Shown: positions 1-9,537, counted from the first letter of the stretch. The stretch: DNA of 64,000 nt from Acidimicrobiaceae bacterium (GCA_003160635.1 PMLV01000040.1:51808-115807); one strand, 5' to 3'. The notes: generated by a model not told the origin, from the letters alone. Program-made: numbers and translations.

Positions 1-200
1 GAGGCGGGACAGGCCGAGCGGCCGTCGCGGAAGTGGTGCTCGACCACCCACACCGTGTGGAAGCCGAGCCGGTCTGCCAATTGGATCTGCTCGATCGCCT
101 CGTCGTAGGCCTCCTGCTCGGCCTTGCGCTGGCCGTAGGGATGTGGAAGGTCCCACGGCCGCACCTTCGGTTGGATCTCATAGAGCAGATCTAATTTCAC
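1..200 (-). CDS. Luciferase-like (LLM) oxidoreductase, N-terminal fragment
   Basis: The first 66 codons of a gene that runs off the left edge. It starts at GTG (200-198) with an AGGGGG ribosome site about 5 nt upstream. The protein begins VKLDLLYEIQP and continues into a segment with AIEQIQLADRLGFHTVWVVE followed by HHF. This is the first strand and helix of the TIM barrel in F420/FMN-dependent luciferase-like monooxygenases. Substrate and cofactor cannot be told from this piece. Three further members of the superfamily lie in the window. The family call is firm; the start is likely. Confidence 0.8.
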   Translation of the reverse strand, partial: MKLDLLYEIQPKVRPWDLPHPYGQRKAEQEAYDEAIEQIQLADRLGFHTVWVVEHHFRDGRSACPA

Positions 201-299
201 GATGGCCCCCTGATCAGGTCCTGGAACGACGTCGGAAAGCTAGCCGGTCTTCCTCCCGGCCTCGCCTCCGGTCGCGGCCCGCTCGGAGGTGACCCCTCC

Positions 300-1193
300 T
301 CAGGCCGAGCCTTCACGCCGTGTGAGCTGGGCCACAAAGTCGCCGACCCGGCGCACGGCTGCTTCAGATTCGGGGAGATCAGGCTGTACGGTCGGCCAGA
401 CGTGTTGCATGCCCGCGGCGACGTGGAGCGTCACCGTGGAGCTGGCCTGGGCCAGCGCATGTGCGAGCGCCAGACTGTCCTCGAGGAGGACCTCTTCGGA
501 TCCGACGAACACCAGGGCGGGGGGAAATCCGCGTAGGTCCGCGAAGAGCGGGGAGGCCAAGGGATCACGGGGATCCCACCCTTGCAGGTAGAGCTGCGCC
601 GCCTCGGTGGCCCGCGCGGCCGAGAACATGAGGTCCGTACGGGCGCGCGAGTGGTAGGAGCGCGCGCTCACCGTGAGGTCGACCCAGGGTGAGAACAGGG
701 CGATGCCGCGGGGAAGAGGCAGGTGGGCAGCGAGGGCGGCGGTCACCAGGCTCGTGGCCAGACCACCGCCGGCCGAGTCCCCGCCGACCAGCACTGGTCG
801 CGAGGAGGCGGCACGAACGGCGTCGAAGACGAGGAGCGCATCGTGCAGTCCGGCCGGGAACGGGTGTTCGGGGGCGAGGGCGTAGTCGACGATGACGACA
901 CGAACACCGGCGGCATCGGCCAAGCGGACACCGAACACGGCCGATCCGGAGGCTGAACCAAGCCGGAAGCCGCCTCCATGGAGATACACCAGGGATGCCA
1001 CAGGATTCTTCGGTTGGCAGGCCACACAGGGCACGCCGCCTACCGTCTCTATCGTCACCTCCACGGTGGGCGTCGAGGCGGGAGTGGACCGGGGTATCGA
1101 GGCGCGCAGCTCACGAAGGTCGGCCGGCGTGGGCACGGTTGATGCCCGTCGAGGTGGAACGCCCCACGAAGCCAGATCCCCTCTGCGCGTCAC
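300..1193 (-). CDS. Alpha/beta hydrolase, HSL (hormone-sensitive lipase) type esterase
   Basis: A 297-residue cytoplasmic carboxylesterase-type hydrolase. It has the oxyanion motif HGGG at about 72-75, the nucleophile elbow GDSAGG with Ser140, and a C-terminal His264 in AAGMQH. The acid is probably Glu233/234 in GSEEVLLED, where Asp is more usual. I chose GTG at 1193 because it precedes the hydrolase domain by the usual 40-60 residues. The open frame continues upstream through the cupin gene on the other strand, but that extension is a shadow. No signal peptide. It is divergent from the cupin gene with about 50 bp between them. Substrate is unknown. Confidence 0.82.
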   Translation of the reverse strand: MTRRGDLASWGVPPRRASTVPTPADLRELRASIPRSTPASTPTVEVTIETVGGVPCVACQPKNPVASLVYLHGGGFRLGSASGSAVFGVRLADAAGVRVVIVDYALAPEHPFPAGLHDALLVFDAVRAASSRPVLVGGDSAGGGLATSLVTAALAAHLPLPRGIALFSPWVDLTVSARSYHSRARTDLMFSAARATEAAQLYLQGWDPRDPLASPLFADLRGFPPALVFVGSEEVLLEDSLALAHALAQASSTVTLHVAAGMQHVWPTVQPDLPESEAAVRRVGDFVAQLTRREGSA

Positions 1194-1244
1194 GTCGTTA
1201 ACATTAGGGCGCGGGGAACGTCGGTAGAACGGGGAGGAGATCCG

Positions 1245-1676
1245 ATGGAAGCAGAGGAGACAGCGACCGTAGCGACCGAGGACGACGGGGGGTTGCGCCC
1301 ATTCTTCTACTCGATCGCCGACCTGCCGGCGGCATCGATCTCCCAGATGCTGGACCAGACCGATTCGAGCGAAGAGGACAAGCAGGCGATGTACGACATC
1401 TTCGGGCGCGATCTGATGACCAAGGTGATCCTCCAGTCGCCCAATCTCTCGGTGTTCCATGAGGAAGCGAAGCCGGGCGAGCAGGTCAAGCCCCACCGCC
1501 ACGGCACGCACCAGATCACCTACGTGCTGCGCGGCTCCCTGCACTATGGGAACAGGGTGACGGAGGCTGGAATGGGTTACTACAGCCCGGACCGTCTCTA
1601 CGCGTGGACGGCCGGTGACGAGGGTGCGGAGTGGATCGAGATCCACGCCGGACGGCCTCAGGCCTACGCACGCTGA
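1245..1676 (+). CDS. Small cupin-domain protein
   Basis: A 143-residue single-domain cupin. Motif 1 is PHRHGTHQITYVL, with metal-ligand candidates His84, His86 and probably His89. A glycine-rich turn follows, and motif 2 is degenerate, ending in IEIHAG with His134. The start is well supported by GGGGAGGAG placed 6-8 nt before ATG. The N-terminal 60 residues are acidic and helical. It could be a metal-dependent small-molecule enzyme or only a sensor; nothing in the sequence decides. It is transcribed away from the HSL esterase and converges with the next gene. Confidence 0.75.
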   Translation: MEAEETATVATEDDGGLRPFFYSIADLPAASISQMLDQTDSSEEDKQAMYDIFGRDLMTKVILQSPNLSVFHEEAKPGEQVKPHRHGTHQITYVLRGSLHYGNRVTEAGMGYYSPDRLYAWTAGDEGAEWIEIHAGRPQAYAR

Positions 1677-1719
1677 GTGGAGCTGCCGGCTCGGCGTGCT
1701 CGCGCCGGCCGGCGCTTCT

Positions 1720-3153
1720 CTAGAGGCGAGATCCGAGTATGGAGTCGGTGTACACCGCGAGCAACGGTCCTCGCCCGACGTCGGTGGCGATCTGTCGCAG
1801 GTAACCGGTGAGCACGCCTTCGGCCTGATTGCTCGAGGTGCGTAGCCGGTGGGACTCGGCCTTGTCGCGCGCCGCCAACTGTGCCTTGCGTTGGGCCGGT
1901 GTGACCGTTGGGGTTCCCGGGGGCAGCACGCTGCGCACAGCCGACAGCGCGACCACTTGGGACGTGGGGTCATCGCCCGGTGGGAGCGTGCCGGTGAGCT
2001 CCTGCCAGCGCAGGAAGAGGAAGCCCTGGGTGTAGCCCTCGGTGTCGATCCAATTGGGAACGCCCGGGTCCCTCGCCGCGACGACGAAGTAGTAGCGACC
2101 GTCACTGGACAGTTGGGCCTGGGTGGCGTTCAGACTGCTCTGGTGCGTGGCATAGGGAAGCGATTGGGCGAAGGCATCGGCTGCCTCGAATCCCTGGTAT
2201 ACCGCATTGGATTTGCCGACGCTGACGACCAGTGCCTGGCCGGGTGCGAGGTCGAAGTGCGAGAGGGAGGAGAGCTGCCCGGCGAGCCCGCCCTGCGTCG
2301 GCGACGGTGTCCGCACCTGGTTGGGCGGCAGGGACGAGAGCAGTGTGCCCCACAACGTCACCCAATACGAGGCTTGCTGCGTGACGGCGCTGGTGGCGGC
2401 GTCGATCGCGGTGATCAATTGCCGGTTGGTCAGTGTCGCCGCGGGTTGCCCCGGTTGTCCGACGGTTTGAATGCGAAGTTGGTCGCCAACGGCGGCTGAC
2501 CAATTGGTGAAGGCTTCGCGCACGGAGATCAGCGTGGTTTGGGGAACGGTCGGCAACCAGTTCCCTTGCTGCGCACTGCCACCCACGTTGATGGTGTAGG
2601 TGCCGTTGCTGTTCACGGCGATCTGACTCTTGAGCAACGTCGCCGTCGGGTCGCCGGTCGAGCCGGCCCCGGGAAAGCCGGTGATCGCCTGGACGCTCAG
2701 GTCGTCCGAGTTACCTCGCTTCCCGGTGATCCGGTACTGATCGGACCCGTTGACGATAGCGATGTAACTGACGTTGTCGGGATCGTAGATCCCCGAGCGG
2801 ACGGGAGGATCAGAACCGGGTACGGAAAACGGATCCGGATCGCGAAAGAAGACAGGGTGGTTGGGATCGACGGCCAACAGCTGCGTATCGAGGTTCAGCT
2901 GGGCCAACTGCCGGACGAAACTCACCGCGTCGGACTTGTCCTGGACCGTCGTCACGTAGTGCCCCTGCTTCGCCTTCGCTGTCGCTGTCGCGATGGCGGA
3001 TGCGAAGGCTTTGAAGTGGTGCTCGACGGCCGCCTGGCCCGTTGCTGCTGCGAGGGCGGTGGACGCGCCGGCACGTGGCAGCATGCCGCTCAGGACGGGG
3101 AGGGTCACGACAATGATGGCGAGCGCCAGGACGGCAGCTCTGATCCTTCGCAT
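1720..3153 (-). CDS. Exported DUF1214-like protein
   Basis: A 477-residue protein with an N-terminal signal peptide: MRRIR, a hydrophobic stretch to about residue 25, then an Ala-rich cleavage region near 30-36. The middle contains DPDNVSYIAIVNGSDQYRIT and the C-terminal third contains PGVPNWIDTEGYTQGFLFLR. Both resemble the conserved strands of the DUF1214 family, which often accompanies DUF1254 domains in exported proteins of unknown function. It probably works outside the membrane. It converges with the cupin gene and is divergent from the AI-2E permease, with about 177 bp between them. Confidence 0.65.
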   Translation of the reverse strand: MRRIRAAVLALAIIVVTLPVLSGMLPRAGASTALAAATGQAAVEHHFKAFASAIATATAKAKQGHYVTTVQDKSDAVSFVRQLAQLNLDTQLLAVDPNHPVFFRDPDPFSVPGSDPPVRSGIYDPDNVSYIAIVNGSDQYRITGKRGNSDDLSVQAITGFPGAGSTGDPTATLLKSQIAVNSNGTYTINVGGSAQQGNWLPTVPQTTLISVREAFTNWSAAVGDQLRIQTVGQPGQPAATLTNRQLITAIDAATSAVTQQASYWVTLWGTLLSSLPPNQVRTPSPTQGGLAGQLSSLSHFDLAPGQALVVSVGKSNAVYQGFEAADAFAQSLPYATHQSSLNATQAQLSSDGRYYFVVAARDPGVPNWIDTEGYTQGFLFLRWQELTGTLPPGDDPTSQVVALSAVRSVLPPGTPTVTPAQRKAQLAARDKAESHRLRTSSNQAEGVLTGYLRQIATDVGRGPLLAVYTDSILGSRL

Positions 3154-3330
3154 GTGTGTTCCCCCCTCTGTCCGTCCACGGCGTGGCCCGGACGCCGATT
3201 GTCCGCCCTGGTCGCATGAGGATACTCACAGAAGGCTCGGGCCTGTGGGGTGCACCGGCTGTGCACAACCGTGGGGGAGCGACGTCGGACCGGGTCGTTT
3301 TAGCCGGTCACGATCGGGTACAACACGACG

Positions 3331-4485
3331 ATGACGTCCGACGGGGCTGACCCGCCTGGCCCAGGTTCAGGGGAAGAACTGCCTGCGTCGAATGTGCTCA
3401 TCCTTCCCGCCAGCGTGGAGCGGGAACTCGACCAATCCGACGAGTCGTTGGGAGTCCTCGGACGACCATTCGACCATCGCTCCCCGTTCTTTATCGGCTT
3501 CTCGGGCGCACTCGGTGTGGCAATGGCCTACATCCTCGCCCGGGGCATCGCCGATATCTCGAGTGTCCTCATCATCATCGGTCTGGCCCTCTTCATTGCC
3601 ATCGGGTTGGACCCGATCCTCGTCTTCTTGGTCAATCGGGGCGTCGGGCGCGGTCTGGCCGTCGGCGTCGTGACGCTGGGTTTCGTCCTCCTCGTGGCGG
3701 CGTTCGTTCTGGCCGCAGTCGGACCCCTCTCGCATGAGATCCAGACCATTGTCAAGAACTACCCCCGTTACAAGTCGAACATCGCCCACGGCAAGGGGTG
3801 GGCCGGCAAGCTCGCAGTGAAGCTCCACCTCACGAGTTACCTCAAGGGAAACAAGCAGTTGAAGATTCCCTTCGGTGGGATCCTCGGAGCCGGAAAGGTG
3901 CTGCTGTCGCTGGGGGTGGCGACGATCAGCGTCATCGCCCTCACCATCTACTTCTTGATCGCCCTGCCGGGGGTGAAGCGGCTCTGGCTTTCGCTCCTTC
4001 CCAAGAGCCGCCGCGTGCGGGCCGCCCTGCTGACCGACGAGGTATTCGGCCGGGTGGGTGGATTCATGCTCGGCAATCTCCTCACGTCCGTGATCTCCGG
4101 CGTCGGGACCTACGTCTGGCTGCTCGTCTTCGGCGTGCCCTATGCCCTGCTGCTCGCGCTGGTGGTCGGGCTCTTCGATCTGATTCCCCTGGTGGGTTCG
4201 ACCATCGCCGGCATCATCGTCTCGCTCGTGGCGCTGACCAAGGGGCTCCCGGTCGCCATCGCAACCGTCGCCTTCTACATCGTGTACAGGTATCTGGAGG
4301 ACTTCCTCGTCAATCCCCGAGTGATGAAGCACACGGTCAAGGTCACGCCGGGACTCACCATCATCGCCACCCTCATCGGGGGCACCCTGCTCGGGCTCAT
4401 CGGTGCGCTGGTGGCCATCCCGGTCGCCGCTACGATCCACCTGTTGCTCGAAGAGGTTGCCGTTCCCCGCCAAAATCAGCGCTAG
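3331..4485 (+). CDS. AI-2E family (PerM-like) membrane transporter
   Basis: A 384-residue polytopic membrane protein of the AI-2E/PerM family, whose members are proposed to export small molecules such as autoinducer-2 or to act in ion antiport. Two membrane segments lie at about 53-95, with another at 108-130. A long loop follows at 135-190 (HEIQTIVKNYPRYKS), then four or five segments, including PYALLLALVVGLFDLIPLVG, a family hallmark, and LEDFLVNPRVM. No Shine-Dalgarno is visible. TACAAC sits 6 nt before ATG (3319-3324), so the mRNA may be leaderless. Its ligand is not predictable. Confidence 0.88.
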   Translation: MTSDGADPPGPGSGEELPASNVLILPASVERELDQSDESLGVLGRPFDHRSPFFIGFSGALGVAMAYILARGIADISSVLIIIGLALFIAIGLDPILVFLVNRGVGRGLAVGVVTLGFVLLVAAFVLAAVGPLSHEIQTIVKNYPRYKSNIAHGKGWAGKLAVKLHLTSYLKGNKQLKIPFGGILGAGKVLLSLGVATISVIALTIYFLIALPGVKRLWLSLLPKSRRVRAALLTDEVFGRVGGFMLGNLLTSVISGVGTYVWLLVFGVPYALLLALVVGLFDLIPLVGSTIAGIIVSLVALTKGLPVAIATVAFYIVYRYLEDFLVNPRVMKHTVKVTPGLTIIATLIGGTLLGLIGALVAIPVAATIHLLLEEVAVPRQNQR

Positions 4486-4547
4486 CGAAGGCCCAACTGG
4501 GCCCGTACGTCACGCAAGCGGTGCGGCCCTGGCGTCCGGGGGGACGG

Positions 4548-5849
4548 TCAGCCGGCGGCCCAGGAGGCTGCGTCGACCACTTGCTCGGGCTTGGCGGCGA
4601 TGATCAGACGATCGCGCCCTTCGCGCTTGGCTGTCATGAGGGCGGTATCGGCGTACGCGATGATCCCGGCGGCGGCGGTGGCGTAGGTGGAGTCGGCCAG
4701 ACCGATGCTCACGGTGAAAGGCGGGACCCCTGCCGCGACCACCGATTCGGCCAGGGCGGCGCGCAGACGGTGCACGATCGGCGCCGCCTCGGTGACGTCG
4801 CAGCCCACATAGACCAGGAGGAACTCCTCCCCACCGAATCGAGAGACCATGTCGCCCGTCCGCACCGTTGCCCCCGTCACCGTCGAGAAGTGACGGAGCG
4901 CGCGGTCGCCTGCCGCGTGCCCGTGCGTGTCGTTGAGAACCTTGAAGTTGTCCAGGTCGGCGAAGGCCACGGCATAGGGAATCTGTTCATTGTCCAAACG
5001 GCGCAAGGCCTCCTCGAGACTGCGCCGATTCAACTGGCCGGTCAGCGAATCGGTGGTGGCGGCAATTTCGCTGGTGACCAGGGCCCGGAGCAGGCCAAGG
5101 CGGGCTCCTGTCTGTATGGCGAGGACCTCTGCCCGGGCACGTTGCTCGGCATCGAGCGGCTCGTCGGGGGGACCGGTCAAATGGAGCACACCCGATGGCG
5201 TGCCGAGGATTGTCACCGGCACGCACAGGGCGGACACTTCTTCCTTGCGCACCTGGAGGTGGGGACAGGTCGCCAGCGCGTGGCTGTCCGCGAACTCGAG
5301 GATCTGACCTCGACGAACCGCCGGACAGCTCCACGGCGTGCTGACGCCGCAGCCCGGTCCCCCGTTCGTCACGGATGCCGCGCCCTGGTGGATATGGGCC
5401 CGACTGGCATCGGCCAGGAGCAGCTCCCCCGGACCGTCGGAGACGAGGTCGAGAGCGCGACCAATGACCTGGAGCACATCGGGCTCGTGTTCGGCCATCT
5501 CGAGGGCAGTGTGCAAGTCGGAGTTGAAGCGATGGCCGTCCGCCGCTGCCTGGAGCAGCCCCTGTTGGCGCAAGATCTCCGACCGTTGGGCCGCGAGGGC
5601 ATGGTGGATCGGCAGGCCACTGGTGAGGGTGAGCGCAACGAGGGCAGCGACCACGAAGAGCGCCGCCGTGCCGGCGTAGCCACCAAACCCATTTCGCAGG
5701 TGCAGCGCCCCGCTGATCCACCACGAAATGGAAAAGGCGATCAGAATCCCGATGATGGCGCGCAGGGACTCGATGGCCAACGTCCGCATGGAGGCATCGA
5801 TCGCACGAACCCGTTGCGTCGCTGGAGTGATCGGTTCATCACCGGCCAT
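4548..5849 (-). CDS. Membrane-bound GAF-GGDEF diguanylate cyclase
   Basis: A 433-residue enzyme that should make the second messenger cyclic di-GMP from two GTP. Two membrane segments lie at about 27-50 and 58-78, followed by a short helical linker. A GAF-like sensor region spans about 105-255, with several Cys residues (C167, C175, C195) that could be redox- or metal-sensitive. The GGDEF domain spans 265-433. The active site reads GGEEF at 339-343. An RxxD inhibitory site (R330-D333) lies five residues upstream, so product feedback is expected. It is the only c-di-GMP synthase in the window and is relevant to the c-di-GMP riboswitch near 42.85 kb. Confidence 0.93.
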   Translation of the reverse strand: MAGDEPITPATQRVRAIDASMRTLAIESLRAIIGILIAFSISWWISGALHLRNGFGGYAGTAALFVVAALVALTLTSGLPIHHALAAQRSEILRQQGLLQAAADGHRFNSDLHTALEMAEHEPDVLQVIGRALDLVSDGPGELLLADASRAHIHQGAASVTNGGPGCGVSTPWSCPAVRRGQILEFADSHALATCPHLQVRKEEVSALCVPVTILGTPSGVLHLTGPPDEPLDAEQRARAEVLAIQTGARLGLLRALVTSEIAATTDSLTGQLNRRSLEEALRRLDNEQIPYAVAFADLDNFKVLNDTHGHAAGDRALRHFSTVTGATVRTGDMVSRFGGEEFLLVYVGCDVTEAAPIVHRLRAALAESVVAAGVPPFTVSIGLADSTYATAAAGIIAYADTALMTAKREGRDRLIIAAKPEQVVDAASWAAG

Positions 5850-6021
5850 TATCGAAAGTCCTTCGCTGTAATACCGAACCGCAAATTTGCGTTGTCACCT
5901 GCGGAAATCAATGGTAACGGCATCAGGGAAAAAACCGGTGGCAGAACAGTTGCGAAGTCGTCGCTTCTGCCGTGTGCTCCGGCACTCTCTGAGCTGTGCC
6001 GCAAAGCCGTGGTCGGCACCC

Positions 6022-7683
6022 TCAACCGGCGGAGGGCTGGCCTTCCGCCATGGGACGCCCTGGCCAGTGCCCTGCGCTGTCGCGGAGTCGTCGTTGTGCC
6101 GCCGCGAGCCTCTCCTCAGGACTCGCGTCCGCCGCGCCGGATCCAGAGATCAGGTCTGCCCACGACAGGAGCGTCAGCACATCCCCGTCCACCTGTGCCG
6201 GCGTCTTGGGTAGCGCGCCGACCGAGACGGTGCCGGTGGTCCCGTCGATCGAGAGAAGGTCACCGGCGCCCACGACGACATCCCCCACCCGGAATGCGTC
6301 CTCTTCGACCTCGATCGGCGCGCCCACCACGGCTGGAATGCCCCAACCCCGGGCTACGACGGCGGCGTGGCTGACCATCCCACCGCGCGAGGTCAGGAGG
6401 CCCTCCGCCACCTGCATGCCACGCACATCGGCCGGTGACGTCTCGTCGCGGACCAGAATGACCGCTATCCCCCGTGCCGTCTGCTCCAACGCCTGCTCTG
6501 TACTAAAAACGGCGTGACCCACGGCGGCACCCGGCGACGCCCCGATGCCCACGGCAAGCGTGTCTGCGGCCCCTTCGAACTGGGGACGTTGCGCCTGTGC
6601 GAGATCCTCGACCGTCACCCGGGCCACTGCGTCTTCACGGGTGATGGACCAACCGGGCTGTGTGGCGAGCCCGACGGCAAGACGGATGGCGCCCAAGCCA
6701 GAGGCCTTGGCCCGTCGCACCTGGAGGAACCACAGGCGCGACGACTCCACGGTGAACTCCACTTCGCACGCGTCAGCGAAGTGCTCCTCCAGCCGATCGA
6801 ACGTCGACAACAGCTGGTCATGGACGCCGGGAAGATGCTCGGCCAGGGCGCTCAGGTCCCGGACCTCGTGCGTGCCGGCGACGACGTCCTCTCCCTGTGC
6901 CCGCCACAAGAAGCCGCCCCGCGCCCGCTGCGCCCCGGTGGATGGATCGCGGGTGAAGGCCATGCCGCTTCCGGAGTCTTCATCCCGGTTGCCGAACACC
7001 ATCGCTTGCACATTGACGGCCGTCCCTCCGGCATCGTCGATTCCCGCGTGCGCGCGGTAGGCGTGGGCACGGTCCGAGTCCCAGGATTCGAAGACGGCGC
7101 GCACCGCCGCCACGACCTGCGTGCGGGGAGCATCCGGGATCAGATCTGGGTCGACCTCGAGAATGCTGCGGCACACGGCGCGGGCGGACGAGAGGTCCCC
7201 CGCCGCGGTGTGCAGCGGGCGGTGGAGGACGACCCGTGCGTACATGATCAGGAATCGTCGGTAACAGTCCCAGGCGAAGTCCTCGTCGCCGGCCGCCGAC
7301 AGGGCCTGGCGGACACCATCATTGATGCCCACGTTGAGCACCGTGTCCAACATGCCCGGCACGGAGTGGCTCGCGCCCGAGCGCACGCTCAGGAGCAACG
7401 GGTTGTCGTGGTCACCGAGCCTTCGGCCGGTGTGGGACTCGAGTGCGGCGAGGGCCTCGTCGATCTGCTCGTCGAGCGCCGCCGGCCAACCGTGGGAAAG
7501 AAACGAGCGGCAGGCAGCGGTGGTGATGGTGAAGCCGGGCGGGACGGCCAGGCCGAGCACCGACGTCATCTCCGCCAGGTGGGCGCCCTTCCCCCCGAGC
7601 TCAAGGCGCAACGAACTCGGCGCCACGTGGTGGTGGTGGGTGAAGGGAAAGACGAGTTGCGCGCCGTCTCCCGCCCGGTTCAC
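6022..7683 (-). CDS. Truncated pyruvate,phosphate dikinase-like protein (ATP-grasp + phosphohistidine domain)
   Basis: A 553-residue protein with the N-terminal PEP/pyruvate-binding (ATP-grasp) domain (GGKGA at 30-34, SVRSGASHSVPGM near 110). The swivelling phosphohistidine domain follows: TSRGGMVSHAAVVARGWG, catalytic His about 439. Full PPDKs are near 870 residues; the C-terminal TIM barrel that binds PEP/pyruvate is absent. Truncated PPDKs of about 490 residues, such as M. tuberculosis Rv1127c, are known. It can probably form a phosphohistidine from ATP and hand it to another acceptor. Start GTG overlaps the upstream stop as GTGA, so the two are translationally coupled. The longer in-frame extension is rejected as overlap. 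Confidence 0.85.
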   Translation of the reverse strand: MNRAGDGAQLVFPFTHHHHVAPSSLRLELGGKGAHLAEMTSVLGLAVPPGFTITTAACRSFLSHGWPAALDEQIDEALAALESHTGRRLGDHDNPLLLSVRSGASHSVPGMLDTVLNVGINDGVRQALSAAGDEDFAWDCYRRFLIMYARVVLHRPLHTAAGDLSSARAVCRSILEVDPDLIPDAPRTQVVAAVRAVFESWDSDRAHAYRAHAGIDDAGGTAVNVQAMVFGNRDEDSGSGMAFTRDPSTGAQRARGGFLWRAQGEDVVAGTHEVRDLSALAEHLPGVHDQLLSTFDRLEEHFADACEVEFTVESSRLWFLQVRRAKASGLGAIRLAVGLATQPGWSITREDAVARVTVEDLAQAQRPQFEGAADTLAVGIGASPGAAVGHAVFSTEQALEQTARGIAVILVRDETSPADVRGMQVAEGLLTSRGGMVSHAAVVARGWGIPAVVGAPIEVEEDAFRVGDVVVGAGDLLSIDGTTGTVSVGALPKTPAQVDGDVLTLLSWADLISGSGAADASPEERLAAAQRRLRDSAGHWPGRPMAEGQPSAG

Positions 7684-8360
7684 ACCGACCCTTCGGCGCG
7701 ACGGTCGATGCCGAGCGTGAGGACGAGGTCCTGGTGCAGTTCCATCCAGATGTCGTGATACGAACCGCACGACACCCCCGTGAATGCGTCACCGTCACCT
7801 CGGCGCACGCGGTCGGACGCCGCGCCGAGTCGCGGACGGTAGGTGCCGAGTCGAGGAAGAACGGCGGACATTGTCGCCAGGACGTTGGCGGCGCGCTGGT
7901 CGATCGGTCCCAGTCCGTCGATCACATCCTTGTCATAGGCGACGTCGTCGTGGTCGTTCGGACGTCCCTGGCGAAGTTGCCACCTACCGCATTGTTCCTT
8001 CAGGGCCACGTTGACCGGGAGGAACTCGTCGTAGGCCTGGTGCAACCGGTCAGCAATGGGGCTGCCGGCCGCGTCGAGGGAGAGCCGGTGTTTGTGGCGC
8101 GCCGCACCATCGGGGGTCAACTGCCACAACTCATGGCGGGCCCGAAAGACCGACTTGCCTGCATGCTCCAACAAGGCAAGCTGCCGTTGGACCATTGCCG
8201 GCTCCATGGATGTCATGGCCGCCAGTTCGGACACCGTGGCGACTTGCTTGACACAAAGCGCATGCGTTACCACGAATGCGTCGGGATCGAGTCCCTCTTG
8301 CGCCGCCGCGCCCGTGAGCGGGGGCAGGACCTTGCGAGGGCCAGAGGGCAAAGCAGTCAT
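7680..8360 (-). CDS. Winged-helix-like partner of the dikinase-like protein
   Basis: A 226-residue soluble protein. The N-terminal 90 residues look like a winged helix: a TVSELAAMTSMEPAMVQRQL helix-turn-helix, then LLEHAGKSVFRARHELWQLTPDG as recognition/wing. The C-terminal half is helical and acidic (DHDDVAYDKDVIDGLGPIDQ) without an obvious motif. I prefer ATG 8360 (MTALPSG) over the upstream in-frame ATG, because the latter would run into the divergent operon's promoter. Its stop overlaps the dikinase-like start (GTGA), so the two act together. It may be a regulator or an acceptor/regulatory subunit; I cannot tell which. Confidence 0.65.
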   Translation of the reverse strand: MTALPSGPRKVLPPLTGAAAQEGLDPDAFVVTHALCVKQVATVSELAAMTSMEPAMVQRQLALLEHAGKSVFRARHELWQLTPDGAARHKHRLSLDAAGSPIADRLHQAYDEFLPVNVALKEQCGRWQLRQGRPNDHDDVAYDKDVIDGLGPIDQRAANVLATMSAVLPRLGTYRPRLGAASDRVRRGDGDAFTGVSCGSYHDIWMELHQDLVLTLGIDRRAEGSV

Positions 8361-8424
8361 AGCACCGGCCAGGCTACTTTCCTCGCACCGGGCTGCCGGG
8401 AACATTGGCGGATACCATCTTCTG

Positions 8425-9537
8425 ATGGCTGATGAGCGGGGGCACGTATCCGCCATGGACGACTTCGCCGTCCATCAGGCGCCGGAACTTCTGACCACGG
8501 TGGCGACGACGGATCCGAACTTCTTCGAGCGCTTTTACTTCAATCTCTTTTCCCACAGCGACGACCTGTTCATGATCGTCGGGCTGGGCCAGTATCCGAA
8601 CCGTGGGCTCATGGACGCCTACGCCATTGCAGTTCGCCATGGAGTCCAGCACTCCCTGCGCAGCTCGGTGGTCTTCGACGGCGACCGCCAGTCGACACGG
8701 GTCGGACCGCTCGAGGTGGAGATCCTCGCAGGCACACGCATCGTCCGCGTGCGCGCCGATGCGCACGCGGGGTCACCGATCGAGTTCGACCTGACCTGGC
8801 GTGCCGACATCGCCCCCTACCTCGAGCAGCGCACGCACGCCATGGCCGGACCGCGTACCACTGACGATGGGCAACGCTTCGTTCAGACCGGCCGCTGGGA
8901 GGGGAGCCTGCGGCTGGGGGACGAGCTGTTCCCGATCACACCGGCACGCTTCTGGGGAGCACGTGATCGAAGCTGGGGTCTGCGGCGGCTGGCCGACAGC
9001 GTCCCACTCGTGCCCTTCGGCCGCACGAGCTTCACCTCTTTCTTCACCTGGGCCCCGATGCAGTTCGAGGACTACACGGTGCTCTATGCCTCGTTCGAGG
9101 ATGCGAAGGGGGTACCGGAACGAAGGTCATCACATCTGGTTGGGCGGCTCCCGAGTGAGGAGGTGTCCGATCTCGGCGCCACCGACCATCAGTTGATGTT
9201 CGTGCCTGGATCGCGGCGGCTGGCCGGAGGGACGATCTCTTTTGCTGCTCCGCACCCCGATGTCGAGATCGAGGCGCTCACGCGACTCTGTCTCGACAAG
9301 GGAAGCGGGTATGGTCAGTCCGAGGCCTGGCAACACGGCGCCTACGTCGGAGACTCGGTCGTGGAATGTTCGAGCACACCGCAGGTTGAGTTGTTCCCGA
9401 CCAGCCGCATCGACGCCTGCCTGTGCCGGTTTCGGCGCGGGGACGATGTCGGGTACGGCGTGTTCGACACCACGATCGTCGGAGATCATGTGAAGTATCC
9501 CCTCGAGACCGCCGCCCCCGGGGCGGCGGGTTCATGA
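8425..9537 (+). CDS. CrtC/AttH-like (DUF7064/7065-type) protein
   Basis: A 370-residue soluble protein rich in beta strands. RFWGARDRSWGLRRL at about 180-195 and FFTWAPMQFEDYTVLYASFE resemble the CrtC/AttH lipocalin-fold group (DUF7064/7065 families), which is frequent in lipid- and steroid-metabolising actinobacteria. No catalytic residue is assignable with confidence. The start at ATG 8425 is supported by TACCAT exactly 6 nt upstream, the spacing of a leaderless promoter; MDDF at 8455 is the alternative. It is the first gene of a four-gene overlapping operon. The next gene starts inside its stop (ATGA). Confidence 0.6.
   Translation: MADERGHVSAMDDFAVHQAPELLTTVATTDPNFFERFYFNLFSHSDDLFMIVGLGQYPNRGLMDAYAIAVRHGVQHSLRSSVVFDGDRQSTRVGPLEVEILAGTRIVRVRADAHAGSPIEFDLTWRADIAPYLEQRTHAMAGPRTTDDGQRFVQTGRWEGSLRLGDELFPITPARFWGARDRSWGLRRLADSVPLVPFGRTSFTSFFTWAPMQFEDYTVLYASFEDAKGVPERRSSHLVGRLPSEEVSDLGATDHQLMFVPGSRRLAGGTISFAAPHPDVEIEALTRLCLDKGSGYGQSEAWQHGAYVGDSVVECSSTPQVELFPTSRIDACLCRFRRGDDVGYGVFDTTIVGDHVKYPLETAAPGAAGS

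Noticed and set aside
300-2105. 601-codon minus-strand frame covering the HSL esterase and the region of the cupin gene
   Set aside because: Only the last 297 codons encode a recognisable protein; the upstream part lies antisense to the cupin gene and has no domain-like composition.
4488-4502. Hairpin GGCCC-AACT-GGGCC after the AI-2E gene considered as a terminator
   Set aside because: A stem of only five pairs and no T-tract; too weak to report as a feature.
5850-6021. Gap between the cyclase and the PPDK-like gene considered for a riboswitch
   Set aside because: I found no GEMM, cobalamin or TPP core here; only ordinary promoter-like AT-rich sequence before the cyclase.
3798-6374. 858-codon plus-strand frame over AI-2E permease and antisense to the cyclase
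   Set aside because: It runs out of frame through one real gene and antisense through another; the product is Arg/Gly/His-rich as expected for a GC-rich shadow frame.
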